The notes: generated by a model not told the origin, from the sequence alone. 64,000 nucleotides of DNA from Loripinus fragilis (GCA_964019695.1 OZ026518.1:106550305-106614304), one strand, 5' to 3'. Positions 34,877-45,879 are shown, numbered from the stretch's first letter. Translations and numbers: made by a program.

Positions 34877-35542
34877 AAACTGTTTTAGGTCTCCAAAGAC
34901 AGTGTTGAATACTCCTGTAAATGGTAAAATTCAAGGATTTTTCAAGGCCTTTGAGTGTTTTTCCAGTACTTTCCAAGGCAAAATCAATTTTCAAGGACTT
35001 TTCAAGACAGTCCTGTATATTCAAGTACTTTTCAAGCATGTGCGAACCCTATAGAAAACCCATGGAAACCTTGTCATGCTGAATATTTTTATGTACTACA
35101 CTTCTACCCAATTTTTATCTTGTTGACTTGCACCATTCCCTGCAGTTGTAAGCATGCATTTTTAATCAGAATGGAAAACAGTGTGGATCCTGATTAGCTG
35201 GCTTCATTAGAAGCCAGCTGATCTGGATCTACAGTGTTTTCAAAAAAGGATAAATTTAAGGATTAACCCATTCAAGCTGAATGGAATTTCTCACTCTTAT
35301 CAATTGAACCAGTCCATTTCCATTTTAAGGGTTGTTGGGGTGGTATTTTTCATTTTTATTCAAATCTTAATAGAACATTCTGTAAACAGTGAAGACCCTC
35401 ACGATCAGATGCCACCTGATCTGGGTCTGCACTTTTTACCCATGTCCGGCAAAAAGGAAGCTTGGCTTATATGGGTTGAAAAATTTGACCAATGCTAAGG
35501 CCTTTAGATAAGAGTGTGTAATCAAAGAAAAATTTTCATATT
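34877..35542. other. intron, no firm feature
   Basis: Repeated 'caaggactttt / caagtacttttcaag' words give a weak local repeat between 34920 and 35040. Nothing else recognised. Confidence 0.4.
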
Positions 35543-35628
35543 TCTCAACCAAAATATATGCTGTGGGTAGTAAAAAGCACTGTCTCAGTGAAACGGTTCT
35601 TTTGAGCACCCAAAACAAATGTTTAAAC
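35543..35628. repeat. family P palindrome, copy 4 (diverged)
   Basis: 'tctcaaccaaaatatatgct' and 'ggttcttttgagcacccaaa' match the two arms of the cleaner copies at 43425 and 55940. Confidence 0.7.
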
Positions 35629-36078
35629 TGATGAATAAGAAAATATTAACAATTTTAGGCTCAATTTTTTTGTTTATCTGCAAGTATTTAATATCTGTAC
35701 GCATATTTGGCAAGAATTATAGCTTTCTAGTCTTATTCCAAAAAGTATATAATTAAAAATTAATTGTTAAGGAGGTTATTGTCAGTGCTATAGTGTATTT
35801 GTTCAGGACAATATTTTTTTCCTAATATTGGTACAAAGATAAAATCATTTCCAGCATAATGAGCACAATTAAATGAAACACTACACCCTTTTATATCAAC
35901 ATCTTAAGTTAGAGAAGTTTGAATGTTTTGATTTTCAGATTGCTATAACATTTTTTTATTTTTACATCCCATTTTGATTGGGTTTGTGGCAGACTGCATG
36001 GTTTAATAAGGGCTTGCATTTCAGATTCACTTGTTTCTAACTTTGCTGTCCCCTTTAATGGTCATGCTGCCACAATAT

Positions 36079-36325
36079 CATGGGTGAAAGTTCAGAATTT
36101 CCAAAATCCTGAACTTTCGAAATTTCAATCGTAAAACTTGCAGTATACCCACTAAATATCCACAATTTCAAGATTAAATGGTCAATTGTCCTTAGACAGA
36201 CTAAAAACAAATCAGAGAAGCTAATAAGTCTCCTTAATTCAGCATTTTGAGGATGACTTTCCTGTGGTGGAAAGTCATCCTCAAAATTCTGAATGCAGGA
36301 ATAATCCTTAAAACTTTCACCCATG
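36079..36325. mobile_element. 247-bp MITE with CAATAT target duplication
   Basis: Ends CATGGGTGAAAGTT and AACTTTCACCCATG are flanked by CAATAT on both sides (36073..36078 and 36326..36331). An internal hairpin (TGAGGATGACTTTC / GAAAGTCATCCTCA) lies at 36249..36284. The 89-codon frame across it is incidental. Confidence 0.85.
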
Positions 36326-36929
36326 CAATATAAAGGGCAGTAAACTTACTTTAAGAAATTTGAAGATATACTTAAAAATGATCACCTTTTCTACTTTATT
36401 CATACCTTACACATATCTAAGATGGATTTTTCACTGTAAAATAGGGCAATTAAATTGATAGAATCTCTGGGCCATAAACTATGTAAAGGATATAAAGTGA
36501 GACTTAAAATAAACATAAAATTACTTCCCATCTAGTGCATACCATTAAGAGAACTTCCATTTGTTAATGTGTCTCATTTTTATTGAGAAATAACAGCCAT
36601 ACATATGTCACAGTTAACCCATATTGAAAGATTTTCTAACATTGAGCCAGTGGCACAAAAAATTTGGAAAATACACTGTTGGAAAAATTTGAAATTGTAT
36701 ACAAGAGCCATTTGTAGCTCTTATGCATTTCTGAACTTTATCATATGACGTCGCGTCTGGGAGTGAAATAACGCCATGCAATAAAATAGATAAATCACTA
36801 GTGGTTTACAGATTTACGGGAAAAATTATGACGTCCATAACAACGTTGCGTACATAATGACAAAATTATAACGTTTTTACACCAGAGATTTCAAAGTAAT
36901 CTTAATGTCATCTAACATTCGTGCTCCTG
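36326..36929. other. intron, no recognisable feature
   Basis: AT-rich; contains scattered GACGT words near 36748 and 36828 but no gene. Confidence 0.4.
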
Positions 36930-37035
36930 TATTATTGAATTTATTAAACTCGTTGCGAAAAAGCGATAAAATGCTCAGCAAGCCTCGCATTTTATCTCTT
37001 TTCCTCAACTCATTTAATAATTTCAATAAACCATA
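36930..37035. repeat. imperfect hairpin, related to 11570..11700
   Basis: 'ttgaatttattaaactcg' / 'ctcatttaataatttcaa' and GATAAAATGC / GCATTTTATC form the arms. Confidence 0.65.
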
Positions 37036-37599
37036 ATCACTCATGTCAGATCCTTTATTTGATATTAACACAGAATTTCTCACCTAATTATTAATATCCT
37101 TTCAACCACTTTTTGTTAATGCTTTTTTATCCTATTTTCTTAGTCCATCAGAAAAAAATATTAAGGTCACACTTAATGACAGAATAATATTATGTCAACC
37201 CCTTTTGATGATTAAGGCAACTGAATAATTTTGGCCAGGGGTTACAGTAGCTGTCAGAAATGAAATCATAAACTACTAGGAAACTGACAGGGTGAAACAA
37301 ACTTGCTCTTTTACATAACAATGGTTTTATGTCTATATTGAATACACTAGTGTAACATCTGATAAGAAAAATGGGGAAGATCAAGTGATAAAGCAAGAAA
37401 ACATATACTTTGTATGGTCCCATCCACTCAAAATTTTGGAAAAAGAGCAATATGATTAAAACATTTTGTTTTTTTTCATCCGAAAAACTATGATAGTGAT
37501 CTTATTTAGATCTTAGCTCAGTGAATAAATTTCTTGGAGGAAAGTCAGGATACCCATTGCAATCTAACAAGAACAGCAAAAGTCAGTACTGACCAGTAC

Positions 37600-39165
37600 T
37601 GCAAAAACAAAGTTCAGTTCAGAAAACTTCGGATTCTCTTTATTATATCCCAACTGACTGGGAGGAAAGTTTCATTGTCTGCCTTTACAAGGGCAAGGGT
37701 GATGCTTTGGATAGAGGCAACTATCGAGGCCTCAAGCTGACTGAGCAGGCCATGAAGATCCTAGAGAGGATTGTCGATGGTCTCATAAGACAGGTGGTGT
37801 CTATTGACGACTCCCAGTTTGGCTTTGTCCTAGGAAGAGGCACTACAGATGCAATCTTTGTGGTCCGGCAGCTGCAGGAGAAATACCTAGCAGTGAACAA
37901 GAGGCTTTATATGGCCTTCGTGGACCTAGAGAAAGCATTTGACCGTGTCCCTCGGAAGGTTATCTGGTGGGCCCTGAAAAAGCTAGGCGTTGAGGAATGG
38001 ATTGTGCGGTTAGTCCAGGGAATGTACGCTAATGCACGAAGCCAGGTTCGTGTTGGCGAGGGTTTCAGCAAAGAGTTTGAGGTGAAGGTCGGGGTCCATC
38101 AGGGATCTGTACTCAGTCCCTTGCTCTTCATCATTGTGCTGGAGGCCTTGTCACGTGAGTTTCGGGCTGGTGTTCCCTGGGAGGACCTATATACAGAATG
38201 ATCTTATCATCAATGCTGACTCCCTAGAGGAATGAGTCAGGTGGCTCTTGATATGGAAAGAAGCCATGGAGAAGAAGGGATTGAGGGTAAAAGCAGGAAA
38301 GACAAAGGTCATGATCTGTGGCACAGGCCTGGACCTCTTGCAGAGTTCAGGCGAATACCCATGCGCTGTCTGTCGTACAGGAGTAGGCAACAACAGCATC
38401 TACTGCAATGGCTGCAAACTTTGGGTGCATAAGAAATGCAGTGGGCTACAACGACTGACACCAAATCCTGATTATAGGTGTGCACGGTGCATGGGAAATG
38501 CTCGCCCTATTGACGGCAGACCACAGAGTGAAGTCCAGGTCGGACCTGATAAGCTTGAGGTGGTAGCTTCCTTCTGCTACCTAGGTGACATGCTTTCTGC
38601 TGGTGGAGGCTGTGAAATGGCGGTCACTACTCGTGTGAAAACCGCTTGGAAGAAGTTCAGGGAGCTACTACCAGTTCTCACATCCCGCCACCTCTCTTAC
38701 AGGACCCGTGGCCATGTGTACAGCACTTGCCACTTACCAAGACGAACCTGCAGCGCTTGCAACGCAATGATAGGGCCATGATCAGACAGATCTGCAGTAT
38801 CAAGCCAGAGGATGTGGCCAGGGTAAGGTCAAGCGAGCTACTGGCAAAGCTTCAGCTTGAGGACCTCATTTTGAGAAAGAGAAGGCTTCGCTGGTTTGGG
38901 CATGTGGAGCGTTCGAGTGGTGCAATCAGAACAGCATATGATATGCAGATTGACGGCAAGCGGGGGGCAGGGAGGCCCAAGCAAACATGGAAGAAACTGA
39001 CAGAGAAAGACTGCCGTGAGTGGAAGCTCACCACAGTTGACCCTCAAGAAAGGAGCACCTGGAGATCAGGTGTGAGATCTGCTATGTGTGCAGCTAGCCA
39101 GTTACCTCGAAAGGGGCCCACTGATGCGGATGATGCCCCTGCACCTGCACTTTAATCAAAATCCG
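37600..39165 (+). pseudogene. 5'-truncated RTE-like LINE: reverse transcriptase, zinc finger and C-terminal region
   Basis: Frame 1 (to 38201) shows RT blocks: WEESFIVCLYKGKG, DSQFGFVLGRGTTDAIF, AFVDLEKAFDRVPR (motif A) and GVHQGSVLSPLLF (motif B). The frame then breaks; the YADD position reads NADS and a stop follows at about 38236. The next frame (38248..38781) has KGLRVKAGKTKVMI and a PHD-like zinc finger (CAVC, CNGC, HKKC, CARC). A further frame shift leads to RRLRWFGHVER and the C-terminal tail ending at 39155. No endonuclease domain, so 5'-truncated. Two frame breaks and the lost catalytic Asp pair make it inactive. Related pieces lie at 40155..40860 and 42855..43035. Confidence 0.9.
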
Positions 39166-39984
39166 ATTATTATATATTTATTTATTTGATGAAACTGAAA
39201 ACTACATTGTGGATCAGGACCAGCTTTTATCAATTCTACAATAAACTATCTATATCACTCAGCCAGAACTTGTTTCAACTTCAACTTGAGCAAACTTCTA
39301 AGTTTATTCCAATTACCCAGTCTAGAACCACAACAAATTTATTTTAAAATCATCACAAACTTAAAATTCTAGTAGAATCATTAATTCCACATCCATCATT
39401 CACTGAATAAACAAAAGATTACAGCTCTCTATGTCCGTAATGAATTTGCAAGCTTACTAAAACCCACGTTGTGGACAGGTTGAAAATGGGCCTTTAAGGT
39501 AACAGTCAAGCTAAAATCTAAGGCTTTGACAGCAAACCTGGTTGTCTTATCCATTAGAAGCTTGTAGTCAAGTGAAAAAAACATGTAAAATTACTGCTAA
39601 TTAGATAGATGTCAACTTGATTGATTTATCAATTTCTCATTTTTTCACATATATGTGTTATCAAAGGATGAAGATCAAGAAATTAGAGCAAATATGCGTA
39701 TAACTTGCCCATGGCATACAAAAAAGATCTGTCAGCGGATCAAGGAATGCAGCTAATTTGAACTGGCAGCTGCAGTCTCATTACCCATCAAAATACAGTG
39801 CAGTCCCTTTACAACACACCTTGTTATAACACAGCTTTTGATATAACATAGTCATGTTGTGACTATCAATTTCATTTACTATGGAATTTTACAAAATTAC
39901 CCTAAAATGGTCATTTTCCTATCATGTTAGTCAATTGTATCCCTTTATAACATGGTTCGCTTATAGGATTGAGATATAAAAAGA
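39166..39984. other. intron; weak DNA-transposon-end-like words
   Basis: 'cagtccctttacaacacacc' and 'ccctttataacatggttcgc' (39800, 39940) resemble each other and the ends of Tigger-like elements, but no paired inverted ends were found. Confidence 0.3.
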
Positions 39985-40150
39985 AAGTAATTGATCAGAT
40001 ATTATGCAAAATTTGTAATGAAACTGGATGTGTGGAAGACGAATTTCACTTTTTAATGATATGTAAAAAATAACAAGCTAAAAGAAATGATTTCTTCAGA
40101 AAAATAAATGCAGATGCTGTGCCCTTTCAATCATATATACAAGTGAAGAA
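39985..40150 (+). pseudogene. C-terminal zinc-knuckle fragment of a LINE ORF2
   Basis: Reads CKICNETGCVEDEFHFLMIC, a stop, then KRNDFFRKIN. The C-x2-C-x-E-x-E-x-H-F-x3-C pattern is known from the tail of several LINE proteins. Short and broken. Confidence 0.6.
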
Positions 40151-40154
40151 CAAT

Positions 40155-40860
40155 TCTTGTGCATTGGATGACCTCAACGTTATCCTGAGAGAGAAAAGGC
40201 TTCTTTTACACTGGTAAATGTATACGTCGATTTGCTGGTATTTACGCATATTGCCGGTACTTCATAGACCATATGCCTAAAGGACTATAGACTTCAATCA
40301 TTTGTATGTATTCAGTATGTGCATGGCGATTTATGTAAGCATTTAGGAATAGATTTGAGTACCGATCTGGATGATCGGTACTCGAATCCATTCCTAAATG
40401 CTTACATAAATCATCATGTGCATGCCAAATACTTAAAAATGATCTAATTCTATAGTCCTTTAGGCATATGGCATGTTTTTCTATATAGTATTAACACCAA
40501 TATCTACCACTTCCGGTCTATGAAGTACCGGCAATACGCGTAAATACCAGCAAATTGACATATACATTTACCAGTGTGTCTTTGGTGTGGACAGTTTGAA
40601 CGATCCAGTGGAGCAATAAGACAGTTTGCGACATGCAGATAGAAGGAAAGCGAGGGCCATGGCGGCCCAAGAAGACTTGGAGGACACTAACAGAGAGACC
40701 ACTGTGAGTGGAAACTCAACCAGGTTGACCCTTGTGATAGGTATGTGTGGAGATCCAGCTTGAGATCTACCATGTGTGCAGCTAGCCAGCTGCCTGGAAG
40801 GAGCCGCTGATGTGGATGACGCTCTTGCAGCTGCATGTTAATCTAAATGCCTATGATGAT
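40155..40860 (+). pseudogene. 3' piece of the RTE-like LINE split by a fold-back element
   Basis: 40155..40207 and 40578..40860 align end to end with 38860..39150 of the longer copy ('gagaaaaggcttc', 'ggcggcccaagaagactt', 'gtgtgcagctagccagctgc'). It ends in a (GAT)n tail at 40855, which suits an RTE-type 3' end. Many stops. Confidence 0.8.
40208..40577. mobile_element. 370-bp fold-back element inside a LINE fragment
   Basis: Ends ACACTGGTAAATGTATA / TATACATTTACCAGTGT are inverted. The whole element folds: 'catatgcctaaaggactata' pairs with 'tatagtcctttaggcatatg', and the centre GAGTACCGATC / GATCGGTACTCG pairs too. It carries no gene. The LINE fragment continues on both sides. Confidence 0.85.
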
Positions 40861-40989
40861 GATGATGATGATGGCTACTTTGAGCAGATTTGCTTGAGCC
40901 TGATCTGGCTGCAAACACCAAATACAGGTTTCCTGGCAGCGAGACCTAAATGGTTATATGTCCTCAACAGATTTTCTTAGGACACAACT

Positions 40990-41260
40990 CATCTAATTGA
41001 GCCGCAACAGAGAACACCAACAATGTGGCTCTGCATCATGAGGAGACTCAGATCAGCCTAGGCATCACCTAGATCTGATCAGAGTTTTTGCTCTCAGTAT
41101 GAAGATAGCTAGGGTCCCTCGGACTGAAGATAGCTTGGGTCCTTAGTTACCCATTAAGGACCCAAGCTAAGTGCACAGCCAAAGCCAAGACTCTGATCAA
41201 CCTGGGCAGATGCCCAGGCTGATCAGAGTCTTTGCTCTGCACACATTCGTTTTGTTGTTT
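40990..41260. repeat. GATCAG and GGACCC dyads
   Basis: 'aggagactcagatcagccta' and 'ctgatcagagtttttgctct' form one dyad; 'cttgggtccttagtt' / 'aaggacccaagcta' another. Composite of old MITE pieces. Confidence 0.5.
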
Positions 41261-41300
41261 TTGCCATGTCACGGCTCATTATAACCTTAAATCATAATGG

Positions 41301-41647
41301 GTGTCTATGGCCAAAGAGGTTTCCATCTCAATGAACTTTGTAAAAAGACATTTTTTCACACCAGAAAACTTTGATGAAAAAACAACAAGACACTTAATAA
41401 AAAAAATCTTCAACATAATAAGTGACCTTACAAGTTTGAGTTCAGACCTATCAACCTATTTTTTCAGCTCTCTCACTTGGGAAAGAGTGAATGGGAAAAA
41501 ATATGTAATATGTCATTTATAAAAGAAAAGTAGATACTATGTAAAACAATCTACCAATTTTTGTTTTTTGTTGTTGATTTTTCCCCCCAAATTTCAAACT
41601 TAGAGCTGATCAGCCATTAACAGAGGGCAATATACTGAAGAGAAACC
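41301..41647. other. intron, no supported gene
   Basis: A 73-codon plus-strand frame (41301..41522) lacks splice sites, homology and coding bias. Confidence 0.35.
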
Positions 41648-42849
41648 AGGCCCCGAGGTTATAAAACTTTTTTTGTGCTCAACTCAACTGAGCATAAAAT
41701 TGATCATCCTCAAAAATGTTAAAATGCCAACCATTGTTGGCATTTTAACATTTACGAGGGGTGATCAAAAAGTTCGCGGAAAATAGTTGCCATTTCTACG
41801 TCGTTTGATCAATAGAGCTGGAATTACAGCACACAATACTGCAACACACATGCAGTTGATCGGTTGCAACATGCTTGGTGTTAGTCGTCTACGTGCGTCA
41901 CAGCTGTCGTCAAGGCAACGCTATATAGCGTGAACCGGCCCATTTTACGTTGCATTTTGACGTTTTACTACACAACCAAGTAAACTTCAAAGTTTTGTAA
42001 AAAAAATTTATGCTGTGATAGTCCATATTGCTTTCTATGCATATTTAACGACATATTTATCCCTCTTCTGTGCACACTTTCAAAGATTTATATCTAACGG
42101 ATGGTGTTCTAAATCCAAATGAATAAAAGTACTGTCAAAAAGGCAAAGCATTCAACTTCTGTGAACCCATTGCCTGTTTTGGCATGTCAGTTATTTAAAA
42201 TAAACTATTTGCCCACTTCGAAAAACACCCCTTTTCAGGACAGTAGATATAATATTGATAGTTAATTTAGATATTATAATTATTGTGATGAACACTGGCA
42301 AGAAAATATATTTTTTTGTTTAAAATTTACAAAATTTCGAAAAATTGACGCCTTTTAGGCCTGTCCTTTGGACTGAAAACTACTATTTTGAATGCATAGC
42401 GCATCGGAATAACACAAAATGCTCATATTATGTTCAAAGAATGGTGGAACATTACTTTCCATTAAATATACCAATCAATTCAAACACAACTATGAGTTTT
42501 AGATATGAGAAGCAACCCAGGGTTTCAGATGGGCCGCTTTCCGCGAAATGACGTCACAGCGTTGCCTCGTACTCATACGTCTGACGTAACATTTTCTAAA
42601 CTTTTATATCAGTCAACTTGTTATGAATGGTAGTTTGTATCTATGAATTTTCATTGCAATCCGTAAAAGCAATGCGATGCAATAGCACTTTTCCGCGAAC
42701 TTTCTGATCACCCCTCGTATTAGCATGATAAATACAACACCTGAGAGGCTTAAAGCAAGAAACTTCTTCATTTGTCGGTATTTTAGTTTTTATGAGCAGA
42801 TGAAATTTCGTGCTAAGTTGAGTTGAGCATGAAAAAAGTTTTATAACCC
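41648..42849. mobile_element. fold-back element (GGTTATAAAAC ends) interrupted by a mariner-type MITE
   Basis: Ends 'aggccccgaggttataaaac' and 'gttttataacccc' match the uninterrupted 170-bp copy at 55147..55316. The shared centre AAAATGCCAACCATTGTTGG lies at 41722. The centre-right is split by 41755..42717. Confidence 0.75.
41755..42717. mobile_element. 963-bp non-autonomous mariner-type element
   Basis: Inverted ends CGAGGGGTGATCAAAAAGTT and its near-exact complement at the right, flanked by TA (41753..41754 and 42718..42719). The CGAGGGGTGATCA start is characteristic of mariner elements. The interior has no open frame longer than about 70 codons and no D,D34D core, so the transposase is lost or never present. 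Confidence 0.9.
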
Positions 42850-42854
42850 CTGAC

Positions 42855-43035
42855 AGTACAGGCCTGCAGAGTTCAATGCCCTGTCTGTCGTACAGGAGTA
42901 GGCAATTTAACAACAGCATTTAATGCAATGGCTGCAAACTCTGGTGCCTGACACAAACTCCTGATTATACTCCCGGTGTGCACGGTGCAGGAGAACTGCC
43001 TGCCATATTGATGGCATGCAGACCCCAGAGTGAAG
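42855..43035 (+). pseudogene. zinc-finger-region fragment of the RTE-like LINE
   Basis: 'ccctgtctgtcgtacaggag', 'gcaatggctgcaaactct' and 'ggtgtgcacggtgcag' correspond to 38362..38520 of the longer copy, with small insertions that break the frame. It directly abuts the fold-back end at 42849. Confidence 0.85.
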
Positions 43036-43424
43036 TTCTATTATTAAATCAAGAGGGATTCCCTTCAAGTGAATTCATATTCAGTCTCTTGAATTACTTT
43101 TACTCGACTTAACTCTACCTGTGAAACGAAAATTGACAACCATAACAATATATGGAAAGATGACACCATTCATAGCAAATATTTCAAAAATGTAGCCTAG
43201 ATATAGATTTATAAACATTAACGTAATTGTCACCAGCATCTGCGATCAAAAGTCATTGAAAAGCAGCATCAAGCCATAAGAGGCACTGTTTTTGCCTTAC
43301 AAAAATTAATTTTAAACGATGAATATAAATATTCCGCAGAAGAAAATATGATAGCTTTGAAAGAGAACCAATAGCAGGCCTCCAGATAAGAGCGTGTATT
43401 TTAAAATTATCTTTCTTATTTCTC

Positions 43425-43500
43425 AACCAAAACATATGTTGTGGGTACTCAAAAGAACCATCTCAATGAGACGGTTCTTTTGAGCACCCAAAACATATGT
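43425..43500. repeat. family P palindrome, copy 5
   Basis: AACATATGTTGTGGGTACTC, then AAAAGAACCATCTCAATGAG and the complementary right arm. Almost perfect. Confidence 0.9.
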
Positions 43501-43609
43501 TTAAACTGATGGGTAAGAAAATAATAACAATTTTACTCTCGAATATACTATGCCATGGTTAAGAAATATTCAACCAAGAAATTGCAATAATTTTCTCATT
43601 TCTCTATGA

Positions 43610-43680
43610 AAACATATGTTGTGGTGTTCATTGGAAGCGTCTCATTGAGACGCTTCCAACGAGCACCCACAACATATATT
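43610..43680. repeat. family P palindrome, copy 6
   Basis: AACATATGTTGTGGTGTTCA with centre GGAAGCGTCTCATTGAGACG. It lies 72 bases upstream in plus coordinates of the candidate first exon, inside its downstream intron. Confidence 0.9.
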
Positions 43681-43751
43681 TTCACTGAGAAATAAGAAAA
43701 TTTGCGTTTTGTACAGCCTCCTCTTTAGTGCATTGGCAGTGAATACCATAC

Positions 43752-43790
43752 CTGAGCTAAAGTCGATGCAGATTCCACTGAGGTTGCCAT
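43752..43790 (-). CDS. candidate first coding exon (ATG) of the scaffold-like gene
   Basis: Minus strand: ATG at 43790 begins MATSVESASTLAQ and ends at donor CAG|GTATGG in phase 0, exactly what the main exon at 34635 needs (Q|RNPEDY). The ATG has a favourable context (GTCATGG). The sequence behind it (43791..44120) has a CCAAT box on the plus strand at 44087 and no repeat. The resulting intron is 9.1 kb. Frame fit and ATG are seen; use of this exon is inference. If the gene is a Scribble homologue this would be an internal, alternative start. Confidence 0.55.
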
Positions 43791-44130
43791 GACAATCTTT
43801 CTTAAAAAACTAAATCACAGAAAGAAAATATAACGGGGAAACTTCTTCAGGAAATCATTTTATATCCAGAAACGAACTTAAATCACCATAATAGCAGGTT
43901 TATGAAAATATCACAGAAGTTTTAGCACATTAAATCGCTCCACCCCTGGCTAAGATAATTTTCTCCATAAAGATGTGAATGTCACTACTCAAGCGTGATG
44001 TAGTAACACAATTCAATACAATCAACAATGTTCTCGCTCCATCTCACTTTCGCTTCAACTAGACCACGGTCAGTAAGGTGTGACAACCAATAAACAGCGA
44101 CAGGACTACTTTGTAAATAATGATATTTTA
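43791..44130 (-). promoter_or_regulatory. possible promoter and 5' UTR of the first exon
   Basis: Repeat-free stretch directly upstream, with CCAAT at 44087..44091 and a purine-rich GAAGCGAAAGTGAGATGGAG segment on the sense strand. No TATA box seen. Weak support. Confidence 0.25.
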
Positions 44131-44502
44131 CGCAATATGGTTGTAGCTTCTCAGATCACTCGACTGGACGAGATGGATGACAGAAAATACTAGGGCTACA
44201 GATTAGCAAGGTATTTCTGTCAAAATCTGAAACAGTTTTCTGATATCCATACCAAGAGGAGGGTGGTACTCAAAAAGAACTGTTTCAACATAAGTAATCA
44301 TATTTAAGTTAACGGTTAAGAAAATATAACAAATTTTACATTCCAAATTTTTGGCTCCAACTGTTTGCTTCCCTGGAGCTAAGGGATACAGCAAAAGAAA
44401 TTTGATAACTGAAAGAACTATCTGTCATAAGGTGGGACAATAAAATGCAAAGACAATCTATTACAATAACCCATGTCCCAATGACTTAATGGATATATCA
44501 CC

Positions 44503-44705
44503 GCCCCGATAGCTCAGCTGGTAGAGCATCTGCTTTTGGAGCGGGAGGTCGTGGGTTCGAATCCAGGCCACAACCATACCAAAGGTGTAAAAATGGTACT
44601 AGCAGCTCCTTGCTGACGCTTGCATAAAAGGGGTCATGCTAGGAAGATAGAGTAAGACAGGGAGGTACGCAACCTTATATAAGGCTTCTTTATCTTTATC
44701 ACATT
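44503..44705 (+). mobile_element. tRNA-derived SINE (family C)
   Basis: The head folds as a tRNA: GCTC/GAGC D stem, A box TAGCTCAGCTGGTAGAGC, anticodon-arm TCTGC-TTTTGGA-GCGGG, B box GGGTTCGAATCC. A body with AATGGTACTAGCAGC (shared with 15960..16097) follows and it ends in a TTTATC repeat. The attached body and poor acceptor stem argue against a functional tRNA gene. Confidence 0.8.
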
Positions 44706-45105
44706 CAGGTCTGATTTTCAATGATATGATTCCATTCTTAATCAACTTGAGTTCAAGGGGTCGCTTGTTTGAGTCTCAATGAAGACACTCAGTGTTGCAT
44801 CCTTTAGCAAGACATTTTATCCTTACTGCTTAGTTACAGTTCAAAGATATGTAAAAGCATGAGCTAACTAGAATTCAGAGAATCGGATGTGTCGCCTGGC
44901 AAAACCAAAGTCATGCAAGGCAAATACGTCAAATTTATCTCCCTGACAAAGAGTTATTAGACAAATGTGTAAATTACAAAACAAAAATCCCATTTCTCTA
45001 ACCCCTAAGTTCACCGTGGGTATCATAAAGATCATAATTAAAAGCCTGTCAACTATTTTAAGTGTTTAGTTCAATAAAATAATATACTTCTAAATCTGTA
45101 CAATT
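44706..45105. other. no recognisable feature
   Basis: Spacer between the SINE and repeat monomers. Confidence 0.4.
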
Positions 45106-45109
45106 TCAA

Positions 45110-45560
45110 TATCTGACCTTTCAACCCGACCCAGAGGTCAGGGGTGTATGTAAGGTCAAGGTTTTTGCTTGCATATTGGTCTATACTTCTTTACCTTTAA
45201 TTTGATATGCAACATGACCACAATCAGAAAAAAAAGTTTTGAACTTTTGACCCAACCCCACAGGTGGAGGGTGTGTGTAAGGATGACAGCATATGTGCAT
45301 AGTGCTCTAAGCTCCATTCCCTTTAATTTGATATGCAACATGACTGCTTTCAGAATTTATTTTGTTTGACCTTTTGACCCAACCCAGAGGCTGAGTGTGT
45401 GTGTAAGGACAGAATGTACTTGCATAGTGCTCTGTATGCTCCATTCCCTATAGCTTTCAGGAAAAAATGTTTTGATCTTTGGACCCCACCACCGGGCTGA
45501 AGGTGTGTGTTAGGACAGAATATGCGCTATAGTTCATTCCCTTTAATTTGATATGGTCAG
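45110..45560. repeat. about four degenerate ~110-bp monomers
   Basis: 'gacc(c)aacccagaggc', 'gtgtgtgtaaggacag', 'catagtgctct' and 'cctttaatttgatatgcaac' recur four times. The short frames on both strands are repeats of the DNA. Confidence 0.8.
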
Positions 45561-45879
45561 TAGGAGCACAGTTAATTCAGAATGCTCAGCTACAGACTGA
45601 GAGAGATATTAAACGCAGGGATAATGAAATTTGGGATTCAGCATGTAACAGTAAATCTTTGCATCATAGGATATATCAAAGAAGTTCACTTTAACGTTTT
45701 TTGCAAACACAATTATTTATTTAAGAAATTAGGTCAATGGTCAAGGTCATATTTTTAATTATATTAATTGCTCTTCCCACAAGTTAAACAACAATTTTGA
45801 ACTAGAATTGTTTTTCAACGAAAAAAAAACAGATGTCTCCCCCATTTAGGAATAAAAATAAATCACAAAATTGCATTTA

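Noticed and set aside
36055..36324. 89-codon minus-strand frame
   Set aside because: Coincides exactly with a MITE; no coding bias.
42345..42551. Possible mariner transposase remnant
   Set aside because: The 68-codon frame between mariner ends shows no D,D34D or helix-turn-helix pattern.
44503..44576. Functional tRNA gene
   Set aside because: A and B boxes and arms look good, but the acceptor stem is poor and the SINE body shared with 15960..16097 is attached.
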